From Ostrinia nubilalis (taxonomy: Eukaryota > Arthropoda > Insecta > Lepidoptera > Crambidae), in NCBI RefSeq assembly GCF_963855985.1, contig NC_087104.1:3410001-3474000 (forward strand): 64,000 nt of DNA, given 5' to 3'. The notes below the pieces were generated by a model. The model searched no databases. It saw only the letters and a program-made list of their open reading frames with translations, and was not told where the DNA came from. Positions 1 through 11,189 of this stretch are shown piece after piece (the first letter of the stretch is position 1; each line of letters begins with the position of its first letter). Both the position numbers and the translations under genes were made by a program.

Positions 1-835
1 GGTTGATAAAAGATAGTTTCGTTATTAAATTGAATAGATTATGTTTTATACATAGGTATAATCGTGTAGACACACATTATAAGTAATGAATTTCATTTCA
101 ACTAGAGCATTTAAAAGGCCACATCTTTAGGTAGTTAAATGTTGGAATTTTAAAAAGTTTATTGATGACAATATTTTCGTATTTCCTTGACGATTGCGAT
201 CTATTGTGACTGTAGCTTAAGACATTAGATTTGCCTACGCAAGTGTCGCATATTGTACCCAACTTGGCTCACCTGTTACCTCCTTTGTAGGACTAAGCCT
301 GCAGGTGGAAACAAAGGCATTACATAAGGTACTGAGGTTGCCTCATCTAAACCTTGGTGCCAACATAATTGTACGTTTCAGATATTACATCTAATAACAG
401 ATAGAGTCTTCTTGTCAGACGATTAACCTCTGGCTTGGTGCGTATATGCTGCGTTTACGGCAATTTTAACTGGAAATAAATTACTTAACTGTCGGTTTAT
501 TATCAGTGTATCCTGGCTGAAATTGTGAAAATATTCATAAAGTATGGTATTTCTATTAGGGTGTCCATCTTTCCACTGTGCAGATGTTAAAAGTACAAAA
601 GGTAAACTTAATCGTTACTTAAGTATTAAGTATGTCACAGTAAAGGTAGGTAATCTATGACAAGTAAATATACCTACCGATGAACCCCTTCATAAGATTA
701 TTAAACAAAAACAAATATCAAACTTATTGGTTGTTATAATACTTTGACAACAATGTAACCTCATATCACACTCACAGTTTTATTTGTAAAACAATCATTA
801 CATTCTAGAAAAAATACAAATAACTTTAAAAAATC
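1..835. other. AT-rich non-coding sequence
   Basis: No convincing gene, exon or repeat was seen. It may be intron or upstream flank of the gene whose exons start at 3540. Confidence 0.5.
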
Positions 836-838
836 GAG

Positions 839-920
839 CTGCCTAAGGTCGGAATCGAACCCACGACCTTTCACTTGCCGGGCGACTGCTCTTCTATCAG
901 AGCTGACTGGTTGCTCATCC
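839..920 (-). repeat. tRNA-like head of a SINE or decayed tRNA pseudogene
   Basis: On the minus strand there is a D-arm-like gctctgatagaagagc and a B-box-like ggttcgattcc inside a T-arm (gtggg/ccgac, one mismatch). The 5' and 3' acceptor strands do not pair, so this is not a working tRNA gene. No clear SINE body follows. Confidence 0.5.
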
Positions 921-1179
921 ATAGTTTCAGATGCGACTCTAACGCTAAGAAAAAGATTAATAATCATTATAATGTATTAGGTAATAAAAAGTTAAACCTC
1001 GGATGATATTTCCATACTAAATGAAAATTTAAGCCAGAGTACAACTAGGGTGTGACTTTTATTAAAAAGGGGGGAGTCTAAGCATAAAAGTATTTCTTAC
1101 CTAAAAATCTAGATCTCCGCAAGCCCTAAGCCTTCCTAATCAGTGAGTTTGTCCACCTCGATCAGATAAGGATATTTCG

Positions 1180-1290
1180 GCCTGTTTGCGCAATGCGCAT
1201 GGGCCATGGCGCCCGCGCATAAGGCGGCAGACGACTTGTGCAATTAGCTGCATTGCGCGCACGCTGCTGCATTTTGGACGGGCTGTTTAC
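1180..1290. other. Short GC-rich island in AT-rich DNA
   Basis: This stretch of about 110 bp is rich in GCGC and CpG and contains tgcgcaatgcgcatgggcc, close to the NRF-1/Ewg palindrome. It could be part of a promoter or simply a repeat remnant; no TATA box or initiator context was recognised. From 1290 to 1946 nothing else was seen. Confidence 0.25.
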
Positions 1291-1946
1291 ATAGATGTAT
1301 AAGCAGTAGGCTTGAAGCGGCTTTGAGATCGATTGTGCCACAATTTTGTAATAATGCCTAATGGCTTGTAGATACTTGCTTTTATGAGCTTTTTAAGCTA
1401 GTACGAGTAGTAGGTATGCCTGAATTTATCTTTATTTAACCGACTGTTTTCTGGAAAAATGAAGTTGAAGTGAGTCCAAATACCTACCTATTACATTTTT
1501 ATACTATGGCTTGGTTAATTTTAATTATTTGATCGTAGCCTATAGTTGACTTAATACTGCTTTGCTACATAATGAATTAGGTTGAAGTGAAGGCATCGAC
1601 TCTGCTCTGAAATTGGCTTCCAGAAACTGAAGGATATTGCATAAATTTTGGGGCACATAAGAAGACCTAGCAAGGGTTATGGTCAATGCCTATCATGATT
1701 GGTAACAGTAAGCTTATTGTTTGTAAGTCATTTGGGCTAGACAATTTATTTGATGACCGCCTAGGAATCTCTTGTATGTAAATGAACGTCGCTTTAGGTT
1801 CAATTTGCTACGGCTGTCTTGATTTAGTGTAGAGTAAGGAATAACGCTTGTCAGTTTAGATCTTTGGTGCCATCATATTGCATTCCAGTGTAAACTATAG
1901 AGATCCTAGCTACGAAGATGCCTTGTCTAGGTTTCTCTACATAGTT

Positions 1947-2111
1947 TGTGCTTACCAAGAGTTTACGTTAGGTGTGCTCGCTAGCGAGTTCGTCAAAAAA
2001 TCTATGAAGATTTAAGTTCTAAAAAGTAGCCGGGGCGCTGTACAATTATTAATGTCATTTTTTTACGCAGTCGCTAGCGAGCACACCTAACGTAAACTCA
2101 TGGTAAGCACA
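1947..2111. repeat. Inverted repeat (MITE-like), ~42-bp arms
   Basis: The arms at 1947-1989 and 2070-2111 pair through tgtgcttacc, gagtttacgttaggtgtg and ctcgctagcga, separated by about 80 bp. The shape suggests a small transposon relic. 2112-2490 shows nothing else. Confidence 0.65.
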
Positions 2112-2490
2112 CTGGTATCGTTTATTATTTGTCGTTTGGTAGCAGGATTCTCTCTCTATCTGAAGTATGTAATTTGTAGTGAAAGGGTGGGTAATTTCAA
2201 TAATATCACACAAGCTCGGGGGAAAACTGAATGTAGTTAAGTATGGCCAAGCGTAATTTTCTAATCGGCTCGTTTTGTCGTACACTTTTTAGTTGTCAAT
2301 TTTGAGTATGTATTTACCGAAGACTTTAACATTTCAGCGTTCGTAATTTTCAAAAAACCATCGGTCATCGCTTCTACGGAAAATTCTAATAATTATCTAT
2401 TAGACCTTGTACCATTACTACTATCTCTACTTCATAGAAAACATTAAGCAAACTCAATAACAAAACGCAGCTCATTCATCACACTTTATT

Positions 2491-2550
2491 ATTCACTAGC
2501 TTTTGCCCGCGGCTTCATCCGCGTGAAATTTAGTTTGTCACAGATCGTCA
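2491..2550 (-). mobile_element. Helitron-type 3' terminus fragment
   Basis: On the minus strand the sequence reads cacgcggatgaagccgcggg then caaaagctagt. That is a GC hairpin followed within about 10 nt by CTAGT, the usual Helitron 3' end. Similar termini occur at 20228 (minus) and 21951 (plus). The internal body is not identifiable. Confidence 0.5.
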
Positions 2551-2924
2551 TAAATTATAGCCTAATGTTATTCTGGGTTATAAAGAATAATACTGTAACA
2601 TCCATCCAGACATCCAAACTTTCGCATTTATAATATTAGTAGGATTATGTTATGCTATCCTGTAACGTGCTATTCTATAAGTTGAGGAAATATATTTAAA
2701 CTGACTAAATGTACCTACAGTAATGCTAGGACAAGAGTATTCTCCGCAGAATGATTAGGCAAACGAAGTTTTAATGAAAACAACGGGAAATCTAACGCTT
2801 TCTACGACTGGAGGGAAATCTAAGGGTGCTGACTTTCGATTTACAGTACTAGAATTCGTGAACTACACACAAACCACGTGAACTAGTGATCTCTAGCACA
2901 ATTTCCTCAACCATTGCACTACGG

Positions 2925-3150
2925 GACTATTCCCACCTCTCGTTCCCACCACTGCAACTCCTGGGTAGCCAGGATCTACAGCTTGACCGCCACAAAAACA
3001 CATCCAATGAAGGTCAAGTTTGTCCCGGGGGAAAGTTAAACTGTCATTGGACCCGCAACAAAATTAATCAGAAGAACATAGGAGGATTTCGAAATTAAGG
3101 TTCGACTTCCCTCCATTGCAAAACGGTTGACAGGTGACAAACAAAGGTTT
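2925..3150 (+). repeat. Dispersed repeat K, longest copy
   Basis: Fragments of this family recur at 6506-6590, 8708-8757, 11296-11470 (minus), 29401-29465, 48577-48800 and 62243-62295 (minus). Shared blocks are tgcaactcctgtgtagccag, atctacagcttgaccgcc, aactgtcattggacccgcaa and ggttcgacttccctccattg. No coding frame or tRNA head was seen, so the class is unknown. Confidence 0.7.
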
Positions 3151-3218
3151 AAAACCTTTAAGAAAAGATTATGCACCACGGACAATAAATATCAATTAAG
3201 GGGGCTTATCTTATGAGC

Positions 3219-3434
3219 AATGAGGGCTATCGTTTTAGAGCTCACCATTTGGCGCCACTGTAGAGTAAGGTCCTGTCACTTGCTAGTAGCGAAGACAGTG
3301 GCGCCGGCTGGTGAGCGCGAAAGTGGTAGGAGGACTATCGCATTTGCACTCATCAAGATGGCGCCACTGTAGAGTAAGGTCCTGTCAATCGCCAGGGGTG
3401 CCAACTGTTAAGTATAAAAACGATAACCCTCATT
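3219..3434. mobile_element. MITE with AATGAGGG-type inverted ends
   Basis: It begins aatgagggctatcgtttt and ends aaaacgataaccctcatt. Inside, ggcgccactgtagagtaagg occurs twice (3251, 3361) and gacagtggcgcc once inverted. It lies about 105 bp upstream of exon A. The same terminal octamer ends the palindrome at 15178-15358. Confidence 0.75.
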
Positions 3435-3539
3435 AGCAACTACCTGTCAATAATGTTTTTCGCAAGCACGGACATTTTTCCTTGTCATTTCGTCATTGCA
3501 CTAATCGGTCATGTTACTAATATGCTTGTGTTTGTGCAG

Positions 3540-3670
3540 GGTGGAGGGCGCCGTGAGTGCGTCGCGGCTGGGTGCGCGTGCGGCCGGGGCCCGCCCGCCC
3601 CGCCCGCGCCGCCCGCCCCCGCCCCGCACCCGCTGCGTGCCCTCGACCTCATGCAGCCGCCCTTACTCAG
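3540..3670 (+). CDS. Exon A of the membrane-protein gene (internal or 5' coding exon)
   Basis: The acceptor is tttgtgcag at 3531-3539 and the donor is cag|gtaaca at 3670/3671. The frame starting at 3540 gives a low-complexity Gly/Arg then Ala/Pro-rich run ending in DLMQPPLLR, where the last Arg codon is completed by the first base of exon B. A second open frame (from 3541) exists but does not join exon B in its supported frame. An ATG at 3453 is in frame upstream, so this could be a first exon read through from there; an ATG at 3651 (MQPPLL) is another possible start. The 3' end of this exon and its splice donor are repeated downstream as a tandem array (3671-4440). Confidence 0.7.
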
Positions 3671-4440
3671 GTAACATTCGTCTGTAACACTACACGCAGC
3701 CGCCCTTACTCAGGTAACACTCGTCTGTAACACTACACGCAGCCTCTGGTTCCTCAGGTAACACTCGTCTCTAACACTACACGCAGCCGCCCTTACTCAG
3801 GTAACACTCGTCTGTAACACTACTACACGCAGCCTCCGGTAGGGGGCCCCGCCCGCACCCGCTGCGCGCCCTCGACCTCATGCAGCCGCCCTTACTCAGG
3901 TAACACTCGTCTGTAACACTACACGCAGCCTCCGGTAGGAGGACCCGCCCGCACCCGCTGCGCGCCTCGACCTCATGCAGCCGCCCTTACTTAGGTAACA
4001 CTCGTCTGTAACACTACTACACGCAGCCTCCGGTAGGGGGCCCCGCCCGCCCCCGAGCCGCCCTTACTCAGGTAACACTCGTCTGTAACACTACACGCAG
4101 CCTCCGGTAGGAGGACCCGCCCGCACCCGCTGCGCGCCTCGACCTCATGCAGCCGCCCTTACTCAGGTAACACTCGTCTGTAACACTACTACACGCAGCC
4201 TCCGGCAGGGGGCCCCGCCCGCATCCGCTGCGCCCCCTTGACCTCATGCAGCCGCCCTTACTTAGGTAACACTCGTCTGTAACACTACCACACGCAGCCT
4301 CCGGTAGGGGGCCCCGCCAGCACCCGCTGCGCGCCCTCGACCTCATGCAGCCGCCCTTACTCAGGTAACACTCGTCTGTAACACTACTACACGCAGCCTC
4401 CGGTAGCGGGCCCCGCCCGCGCGCCCCCGCGCTTCACGCG
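3671..4440 (+). repeat. Tandem array, ~100-bp unit carrying an exon 3' end plus 5' splice site
   Basis: Counting the original, about nine copies of ccgcccttactcag|gtaac occur from 3655 to 4370. Most complete units are about 95-100 bp: ccctcgacctcatgcag, the junction, ctcgtctgtaacacta(cta)cacgcag, ctccggtagggggcccc, gcccgcacccgctgcg. The first units are shorter (about 45-85 bp). The unit is the last ~35 bp of exon A plus the first bases of its intron and a GC-rich spacer. Reading past the first donor meets TAA at once in the exon A frame, so only the first donor keeps the supported frame. Confidence 0.9.
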
Positions 4441-4605
4441 CGCTTCAAAAATCACGCCTCAATCAACCACGAATGACGCGTTGTCAGTGTGAAGTGCCGC
4501 GCGTGTTTTCCATACAAACTGAGGTACTTGCATACAATTATTAAATCTGTCGCCCCGCGCTCCGCGACGGAGCGCGGCGCAGTGTGATAACCGCCTAACA
4601 TTATA

Positions 4606-4692
4606 ACAAGGCAGATATGTACCATCCTAGACTGCATCCCAACACCAGGTGCGATTGTGGTCAAATACCTGCCTTGTTATGCATAAAAAAAA
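4606..4692 (+). mobile_element. Jockey-type LINE 3' end fragment
   Basis: It matches the longer copy at 36610-36815 from gcagatatgtaccatcctag through the 3' UTR block aaatacctgccttgttatgc and a short A-rich tail. Only the last codons, the stop and the UTR remain. It sits in the intron between exons A and B. Confidence 0.65.
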
Positions 4693-5088
4693 TACACATA
4701 ATATGCAGCCTTCATCGATGCAAGTACAAACAATAGTCCTATGCTTCTCAAAAATAACTAACTTTCTAAATTAATGTTTCCATAATTTCATTATCATCAT
4801 CAGCCCAAAGCAGTTTATTGTCTGTCTCTCTCAATTTACCTTATCTTACTTAAGCTTGTCGTATCCAACTTTCTTCGTCACTCTACTCCACGTTCTACTG
4901 CTTCCTGATGAAGTTCCAAACTAGTTAGTTATCAGGTATCTGACATATAACTGTATCTAACAAATATTGCTGATTATCGACGACTTTCTTGGCCAGATGT
5001 ATCTGGGAAATCAAACGTTGTAGTTTATTTGACAGATAAATATGCCAGAGGTGTAAAACAGGCCCCTAATCTCTCTTTATCTCCCCAG

Positions 5089-5219
5089 GTCAAACCCCCT
5101 GTACACAGAGGAGGAGGAGCAAGAGGTAGTGATAATCGTGGACTCGCTGGAGGACCCAGCGGAGGGGGACGTGCCGGACGCGCCCCGCACCCCGCGCCGG
5201 GCCCCCTCTACCTCATCAG
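5089..5219 (+). CDS. Exon B, acidic segment of the membrane-protein gene
   Basis: A strong polypyrimidine acceptor (ctctctttatctccccag) precedes 5089 and the donor is atcag|gtcagt. Read after one phase base, it encodes SNPLYTEEEEQEVV followed by IIVDSLEDPAEGD and a Pro/Arg/Ser-rich end. The Glu run and hydrophobic-acidic pattern suggest a short interaction motif in a disordered cytoplasmic region. The exon is 131 nt, the same length as exon A, and leaves one base (G) for exon C. The frame starting exactly at 5089 is also open but Gly-rich, and it does not fit the neighbouring phases. Confidence 0.82.
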
Positions 5220-5244
5220 GTCAGTGGCTTCTAATCTTTTTTTT

Positions 5245-5400
5245 ATCCACAACGAGGAAGCTCTTGGCTTGTATCTCACCTGATGGTAATAAGTGACGAT
5301 CAGGCCGAAGGTGGAAGCGAACTTCACCCGGAATCCTCAACCACGGAGGAACTGGCTATTTAACTGCCGGAACACAACTATGCTGTTAACATTATTGTTA
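5245..5400. repeat. Probable dispersed lepidopteran repeat fragment
   Basis: The block gaggaagctcttggcttgta through ctgatggtaataagtgacga resembles a repeat I associate with lepidopteran genomes. Only one copy is in the window, so this rests on recall. 5400-5908 is AT-rich intron without other features. Confidence 0.35.
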
Positions 5401-5908
5401 TGGCGACAATCTCTTAAACTAATCCTGACAAACGATATTCTGTTTTAACGCTTTCGTAGAGTTAGGACTTCTAGTGACGAGTCGAACTTATGGGTTCGAT
5501 TTTTAGATAAAAAGTTGCTTTATGCCACCACTTTCAAAGAAAGACAAAAGAAAAATAATTTATACAATGCATGAATGAAAAATTCCGCTTAAATAGGCCG
5601 ATTTTGTTTAGGAAATAAGAAAAAAACCAATTGAACCAGAAAAGGTCGACCCTAGTAAGTGCCGTAATTTCAAATTGAATGCATGAATTAATTTTTGAAC
5701 CAAAATAGCACCCATTAAGCATTGGTCATGCTCTAGGACATGTTCTACAAGATGATTGACATTTTCTAAGCTAGAACTGGTAACCTGTGCTCTGTTAGCT
5801 TAGGAAATTTCAATCTGAATAGAAAATAATTATGATTCCATGCTTCGGAGGATACATAAGTTGTTAGACCGTTTTTTTTCAGCTTTTGTTAATTATTTTT
5901 TTCCACAG

Positions 5909-6104
5909 GCTATGGCAGCGGCGGGGGCAGCCACGGCCGAGTGTCGCCCTCGATGCCAAAGAGCGAGTACCCAGAGCCGGCTCGCAGGCTGTCCGGGTCG
6001 GACAAACCCGACGGATCTCACACCACCTCCGATTCGGACAGCCCAGTGTGCACGCTCTCGAGGAGCTTGAAAGAGGATATCAGGTCGTGTTTAGGGGGAT
6101 GCAG
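5909..6104 (+). CDS. Exon C, Ser/Gly-rich linker of the membrane-protein gene
   Basis: The acceptor attatttttttccacag precedes 5909; the donor is gcag|gttagt at 6105. With the G from exon B the frame begins GYGSGGGSHGRVSPSMPKSE and continues through a Ser/Asp/Thr-rich stretch (SDSDSPVCTLSRSLKED) to a Cys pair (CLGGC) at its end. The many Ser-Pro and Ser-Asp pairs look like phosphorylation-prone linker sequence. No catalytic motif is visible. All three forward frames are partly open because of the base composition; only this one continues in phase on both sides. Confidence 0.82.
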
Positions 6105-6249
6105 GTTAGTGGATAACTTGAGTATTTAACGTAGTGTAATTATATGAAGTTTTTACTGAGCAATTGATGTAAGACATTAGTCTTGGCCTTTTTAGGCCAT
6201 CAGTTGCAGAGCATTTGGATTGAAAGCATTACATATCTACATGTATCTA

Positions 6250-6305
6250 TGTGGAAATCCTTAGAGGAGACCTTTATCCAGCTGTGGACGTCATTTGACT
6301 TAAAC
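6250..6305 (+). mobile_element. RTE-type LINE 3' fragment
   Basis: It encodes MWKSLEETFIQLWTSF, matching the conserved C-terminal WKSLGEAFVQQWTSF of the RTE copies elsewhere in the window. It lies in the intron between exons C and D. Confidence 0.5.
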
Positions 6306-6505
6306 CTACTTATCATCATCTTTCAAAATGTTACGAAGCTGAAGATATCATCATTATCATCAGGTCATTTAGTACCTACTGCAAGATGAGGGTCATCTAG
6401 TTATTCACAAAGAGGCAAATGGAGGGATTGGCATACACTCCCACCCTGGCTAGAGGAATTGGAGTTGGAGCAGAAGAAGTAACACTGGACTAGTCCCATG
6501 CCAAC

Positions 6506-6590
6506 TTTCGTTCCCACCGCTGCAACTCCTGTGTAGCCAGAATCTACAGCTTGACGTCTAATAAATACCCAACCAGTGAAGGTCAAGTAG
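6506..6590 (+). repeat. Dispersed repeat K fragment
   Basis: It shares ttcccaccgctgcaactcct, agccagaatctacagcttga and cagtgaaggtcaag with the copy at 2925-3150. It lies in the intron just upstream of exon D. Confidence 0.65.
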
Positions 6591-6678
6591 AAAAGGCAGA
6601 AGAGGTAGTTATGTTTAGTCAAGACAAAGAAGATAGGTATTTTGGATTTTCCCTTGAAATATATGAAATCTTTCTCAG

Positions 6679-6889
6679 ATGGGAGAAAGACGTAGGCGAC
6701 GTGGTGGAGGCAGCGGTGAGGGGAGCGGGGGGCATATCCGCAGCGCGCGCGCGCCTCCACGCGGCGCTACTGGCGTTGCACGAGCCGCCGCGCGTGCCCA
6801 ACCGGGGCCCCTCGCTGCCTTACTGCGGTCCTGGCGTGCGCCCCGGCGACGTCACCATGATGCCGAAGAATACCGAGATGTCTTTGTTG
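6679..6889 (+). CDS. Exon D, Ala-rich helical segment of the membrane-protein gene
   Basis: The acceptor gaaatctttctcag precedes 6679; the donor ttg|gtgagt is near consensus. The AG from exon C plus A gives Arg, then WEKDVGDVVEAAVRGAGG and an Ala/Leu/Arg-rich run (SAARARLHAALLALHEPP), likely helical. It ends in a Pro/Gly-rich part and PKNTEMSLL. The exon ends exactly on a codon boundary, so the next exon must start in phase 0, as the one at 60930 does. The donor lies only about 20 bp upstream of a MITE (6910), so the intron has been invaded almost up to the splice site. Confidence 0.82.
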
Positions 6890-6909
6890 GTGAGTTCTTT
6901 TTCTTTTTC

Positions 6910-7254
6910 AACCGACTTCAAAAAAGGAGGAGGTTCTCAATTCGACCCGTATGTTTTTTTTCTATGTTTGTTACTAACAAGGGTGGTCCCATTTAAATTT
7001 AATAATAGAAAAAACAACCCCCAAGGCAAGGGTGGAAAATTGGGGATGAACTTTTTTATACGCAATATCTCCGCCGATTATAAATCAATTTGAACGATTA
7101 TTTTTTTGTTGAATAGGTATTATCAAAAGGGTGGTTTCATGCGAATTTGAAGAAAATATTTCACCCCCAAGGGTGGAAAATTGGGGATGAACTTTTTTAT
7201 ACGCAATATTTTTAATTTTTAGTTTTTTTTGTGTTCACGCATTTGAAGTCGGTT
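6910..7254. mobile_element. MITE with AACCGACTTC inverted ends, copy 1
   Basis: It starts aaccgacttcaaaa and ends tttgaagtcggtt. Internal blocks gggtggtcccatttaaattt and gggtggaaaattggggatga are nearly identical to the second copy at 40195-40602. Relative to that copy it lacks about 70 bp after ctatgtttgtta. A 180-codon open frame that runs through exon D into this element is not a gene. Confidence 0.8.
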
Positions 7255-8650
7255 TTATTTTTTTTTAAAGTTAATTATTGACTATGTTTTCTTGCATCGG
7301 CGATAAACTGGACATCGAAAAACATTAGTTACATTACAAATTCACAGAAGAATCCAAACAGAAGAATCTTTTGGCTAAAACTAACGTAAAATGTGGATTC
7401 GTTATAGATTTTGTAGGGTCTATAGGGTTCGTAGGGGGTCCGTCACGCTCATATAGGGCTCTGGTATTGGATCATCTATCTGTGCACACCCACTTTATTA
7501 TATTCATATTATTATTTAGATACGTAGTTTCTATAATCTTAAGACACTATAAAGCCGCAATTACAGACCACATACAATATTTTAAATTAAATTTACAATG
7601 GCCGTAAGTGCGTTACAAACAAAGCTTAAGGGCATAATAACAATTAATTCTACCATTATTTTATCAATAGTCCGTATTATGATGCAATTATGGCCCTTCG
7701 AAACCCTCAGCCGTGGGCCAAAACGATTATTTTAAGTGCATCGTTTCGGAAACCAACGGTTTATGGGCTGAGTCGTGACGAAACACAGGCCCTAATAATC
7801 TATAAGGTTATATTTAATTACCTGTCAATATTATATTGGTAGAGTACAACGGTAGAGTCACGGAGCCCTTCGACTATGCCTTCATATGCAATCAAATTTT
7901 GAGGATTTTTTAGAACATAATGTATGTAGTTTCTCGTAAGGCCAAACACTGGTAACATTTATCAATCATAGAGCCTATTTTGCAAAAATGGATAGTCGGA
8001 TGTATTCGTGCGACTGTACAAAACACCTGAAATTGTTTTTAATTTTTTTTCCAAGTGTACCTACCCATATCCGTTATGTGTCCGTGTGTCAAGAAAAAAA
8101 AGGTTAACTGGTGTTTGAATGTTTAGATTATACGGCCGTGTTTTAGCGGGACACATGGTATAAACTTTCTAAAAAAGCTAGAGATAGATAGAGATTCAAA
8201 TACCGCAGTAACCGACACTCAAGCGTTAAAATCTGTTAAAGTACGTGTACTTTAACAGCTGATTAGCAGAATACAAGCAACAAGACACAAGAATCGTGAC
8301 TCTGTCATCAATTATGGCCGATATTTTTAGTAAATCAGAGCTACTTTATCTCCTTCTATTGTAACATCAAACCAAGTGATTATTGCGAAGAATTTCAATG
8401 GGACAGCCTCTAATTTGGTACTGGCATTGAGGCGCTTCTCGTGTAATTATTATTATGCTTTGAAAGGTAGTCTCTACTTAGCTATAATCATGTCTATTAT
8501 TTCGAAATACCGCAAGATGGATTGACAAACTCCTAATAACAGTTATTGGCCATAAAAACGTTTAATTGGTTGCTAACTTATTATAGTAATGAGCATTGTG
8601 TAGCTACTACCCACACCATTAACTACTTCTTTAACTATAGGTCTAATGCT
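7255..8650. other. Intron sequence without recognised features
   Basis: No gene was seen. A perfect short palindrome around 8231-8258 (ctgttaaagtacgtgtactt and its complement) is the only structure noticed. Confidence 0.5.
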
Positions 8651-8651
8651 T

Positions 8652-8757
8652 AATGACCGTTTTCACCATCAATTAAAAATTTTTGAATGACTTAAAAATA
8701 GGAGTAGTTCGAAGTTAAGGTTCGACTTCCCTCCATTACAAAGCGGATGACTGGTGA
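8652..8757. repeat. MITE end fragment and repeat K fragment
   Basis: taatgaccgttttcaccatc followed by a degraded gacttaaaaatagg matches one end of the MITE at 20457-20573. It is directly followed by gaagttaaggttcgacttcc, the 3' part of repeat K. Confidence 0.55.
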
Positions 8758-9061
8758 AAATTCTTTCCATTCTTTAAGTAGTAGGAAGTATAACTACCTA
8801 CTTCTTTGCTAATAAAAATTGGACATGATAATGAATTAAATTAGAGTTAGCAGAAATAACAAATTTCGAATGCATAATAATAATAAAATTATATTGAAAA
8901 TTCAAATTAAAGCACACTTCCGTCTCTACCAATGATTGTTTTTAAGGAAACGTAGCGAAAAATTACTACATCACATTTTAATTTCAAGGTAATTAAACCA
9001 CTTTGTATGCTCCTGCTGGGAATCAATCCCAGGTTCTCTGGATGTCCCTTTTAGTGCATCA

Positions 9062-9268
9062 ATTCATCATCATCATCATCATAATTTCAGCCACAGGACG
9101 TCCACTGCTGAACATAGGCCTCCCCCAATGACTTCCACGTCGCACGGTTGGTAGCGGCCTGCGTCCAGCGCCTTCCTGCTACCTTTATCAGGCCGTCGGT
9201 CCACCTTGTGGTAGTACGTGGCCTCCACTCCAGAACCTTGCTGCCCCATCGGCCATCAGGCCGTCAGT
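9062..9268 (-). mobile_element. RTE-type LINE 3' end fragment
   Basis: On the minus strand it codes for the RTE C-terminal region (RWTDGLIKVAGRRW-like) followed by stop and a (GAT)n tail, seen here as atcatcatcatcatcat at 9064. It is 5' truncated. 9269-10126 holds nothing further except two similar short segments (gcaacatttatgtggccgca, gcaacactactgtgaccgca) at about 9717 and 9754. Confidence 0.75.
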
Positions 9269-10127
9269 GCATTAATTAGGATATCAATGTTTAGGATGTT
9301 GCGTTTATGGTGTAGTCAATGGTAGAGTTGGACCTTACCAACTCGGAGGTATGATTCGACACGAAGCGAACTGAATATCACTTTGTCGAGGAAGCCAGGG
9401 TGGTTACAGTTCAAACCAGAACAAGAAATACCTACTTACATTTGTGATTAATTTCTTTGTTCAACCACAGCTGATGGAAGATACCAATTACACACAGAAG
9501 CATTTTGCGGAACGCTTGATAAAATCGACGAAACGCACGGAAATTGCCGACGCTTCCCGACCGAATTTGCATACGATATTACAAAACTTAATATCGGGAG
9601 GAAATATTAGAGCATGGCCATGACAATGCTGGGATGTGTTTATGAATAAGGCTGTAAATAAGCCTTATCTTAATGTGCATTCTAAATACCATAAAATCCT
9701 CGAAAATTAAAACATTGCAACATTTATGTGGCCGCAGCCTTATGCTATACAATATTGCAACACTACTGTGACCGCAGCCTTATGTATCGCGAATATATTA
9801 ATCGACTAGCCATTTAGTATCAATATCTGCATTAAACATCGGACATTGATTCACTTACATAATTTAGATAAGGAGAGGCTAACGAAAGAAGCAAAGAAGC
9901 AACTGTATTATACATAGACTGACCTGACATATCTATGACTTTCTATTCACACAACTAATGAAATAATAGACATTATGCTTTGGAACTGACACTGGAATGG
10001 AATACACAAGTATTCTATTCCAGTTTGAAACCGATATTATTTTGGAACAAAGATAAAATTGGTCCAGAGCGGGGCTCTGATGGTAAGATGCGCAAATAAG
10101 TATTCCGTGTTACTGACATAATGACAG

Positions 10128-10253
10128 GGCGGATTTACCAGTAGCCTAAGTAGGCTGCAGCCTGAGGCGGCAAATTTTAGAGGGCGGCAATTTTGGGGCC
10201 AAATATCTGTTAAAAAATCGAAAGCCTACCGGCGACAAATGTGTAAATCCGCC
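10128..10253. mobile_element. Small MITE with GGCGGATTTAC inverted ends
   Basis: It starts ggcggatttac and ends gtaaatccgcc. The flanks acag on both sides may be a 4-bp target duplication. 10254-10755 shows no gene. Confidence 0.65.
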
Positions 10254-10755
10254 ACAGAGGTGCTACAGAAGAAGACACGATAAAAAAAAAGAAAAGAGAT
10301 GTACAAAAACGACTAAAACTCTGTAATAAAGTTTCTACGCTTTTCCTCTTTCACCTTAAAGACAATGACAGAGTAAACTTCGATCACAAGAGGTGGATGC
10401 GAGCCTCCCAAATGACTTGCGATTGTAGAGTTACGAAATGCCTTGTAACAGACGTTAAGCAGAAAATAACAATATAATGTAATAATTACTAACAAGTGCT
10501 TCTTCAAACGTATAAACACTTCAACGGTACTTGTCGAAGTCAATCACTTTCAAGAATGTATTTTGCAAATTACATGCGATGATGTAGGTAGATGATGTAA
10601 GTTTGAAAATATTCGATGTTTATGATATTGCTACAGCAGCGGGCATGTTTTTTTTTTTAAAACAATATTAGTAATTTGTTGTTGCACAAATTACTAATAG
10701 TCCCGTTAGCCCCTCGTACTAAGCTAAAAAATGTTTGGTCACGAGTGGGCTGCCA

Positions 10756-11172
10756 AGCGTTGCCAGTTTTTTTTTCGCCAAGTCGGGACTTTGGTACTTT
10801 TTGAGTGAAAATAGCGGGATTCTTCCGTCAGAAGCGGGACATAGTAAAAAAACGTATATAATCAAAGGTTTTCAAATATTTATCCTTTTATTTGACTTAA
10901 AATTACGTTTACGTGACAATAGATAGCAAAAGTAGCCATAGAAAATGTATTTTAACAAAAAAATAATATTTTAAATCAGATTTACTCTATCGTTAAATTT
11001 GTCTTTAGAATAAAAAAACAAAAATCAAAATAAAAAAAATATTCTTTAGAATAATATGGCGTTTCAAACAATAGTCTGGTGAAGTGAGTGTCTCTCTCCG
11101 AAAAGCGGGACAGAACCTGTCCCGCGCGTGACATTTAAATTTGATTTAAAAATCGGGACGTCTGGCAACGCT
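10756..11172. mobile_element. MITE with AGCGTTGCCAG inverted ends
   Basis: It starts agcgttgccag and ends ctggcaacgct. It contains several tcgggac/gcgggac motifs in both orientations, including gcgggacagaacctgtcccg. It directly abuts, and may have landed in, the tRNA-headed SINE to its right. Confidence 0.7.
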
Positions 11173-11189
11173 GGCTGGGGCTTACCACA

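Noticed and set aside
4068..4346. 92-codon minus-strand ORF with repeated Cys-rich peptide
   Set aside because: Antisense frame through the ~100-bp GC-rich tandem array.
6551..7093. 180-codon + strand ORF as a gene
   Set aside because: It only runs through exon D, with intron before the tttctcag acceptor and a MITE after the gtgagt donor.
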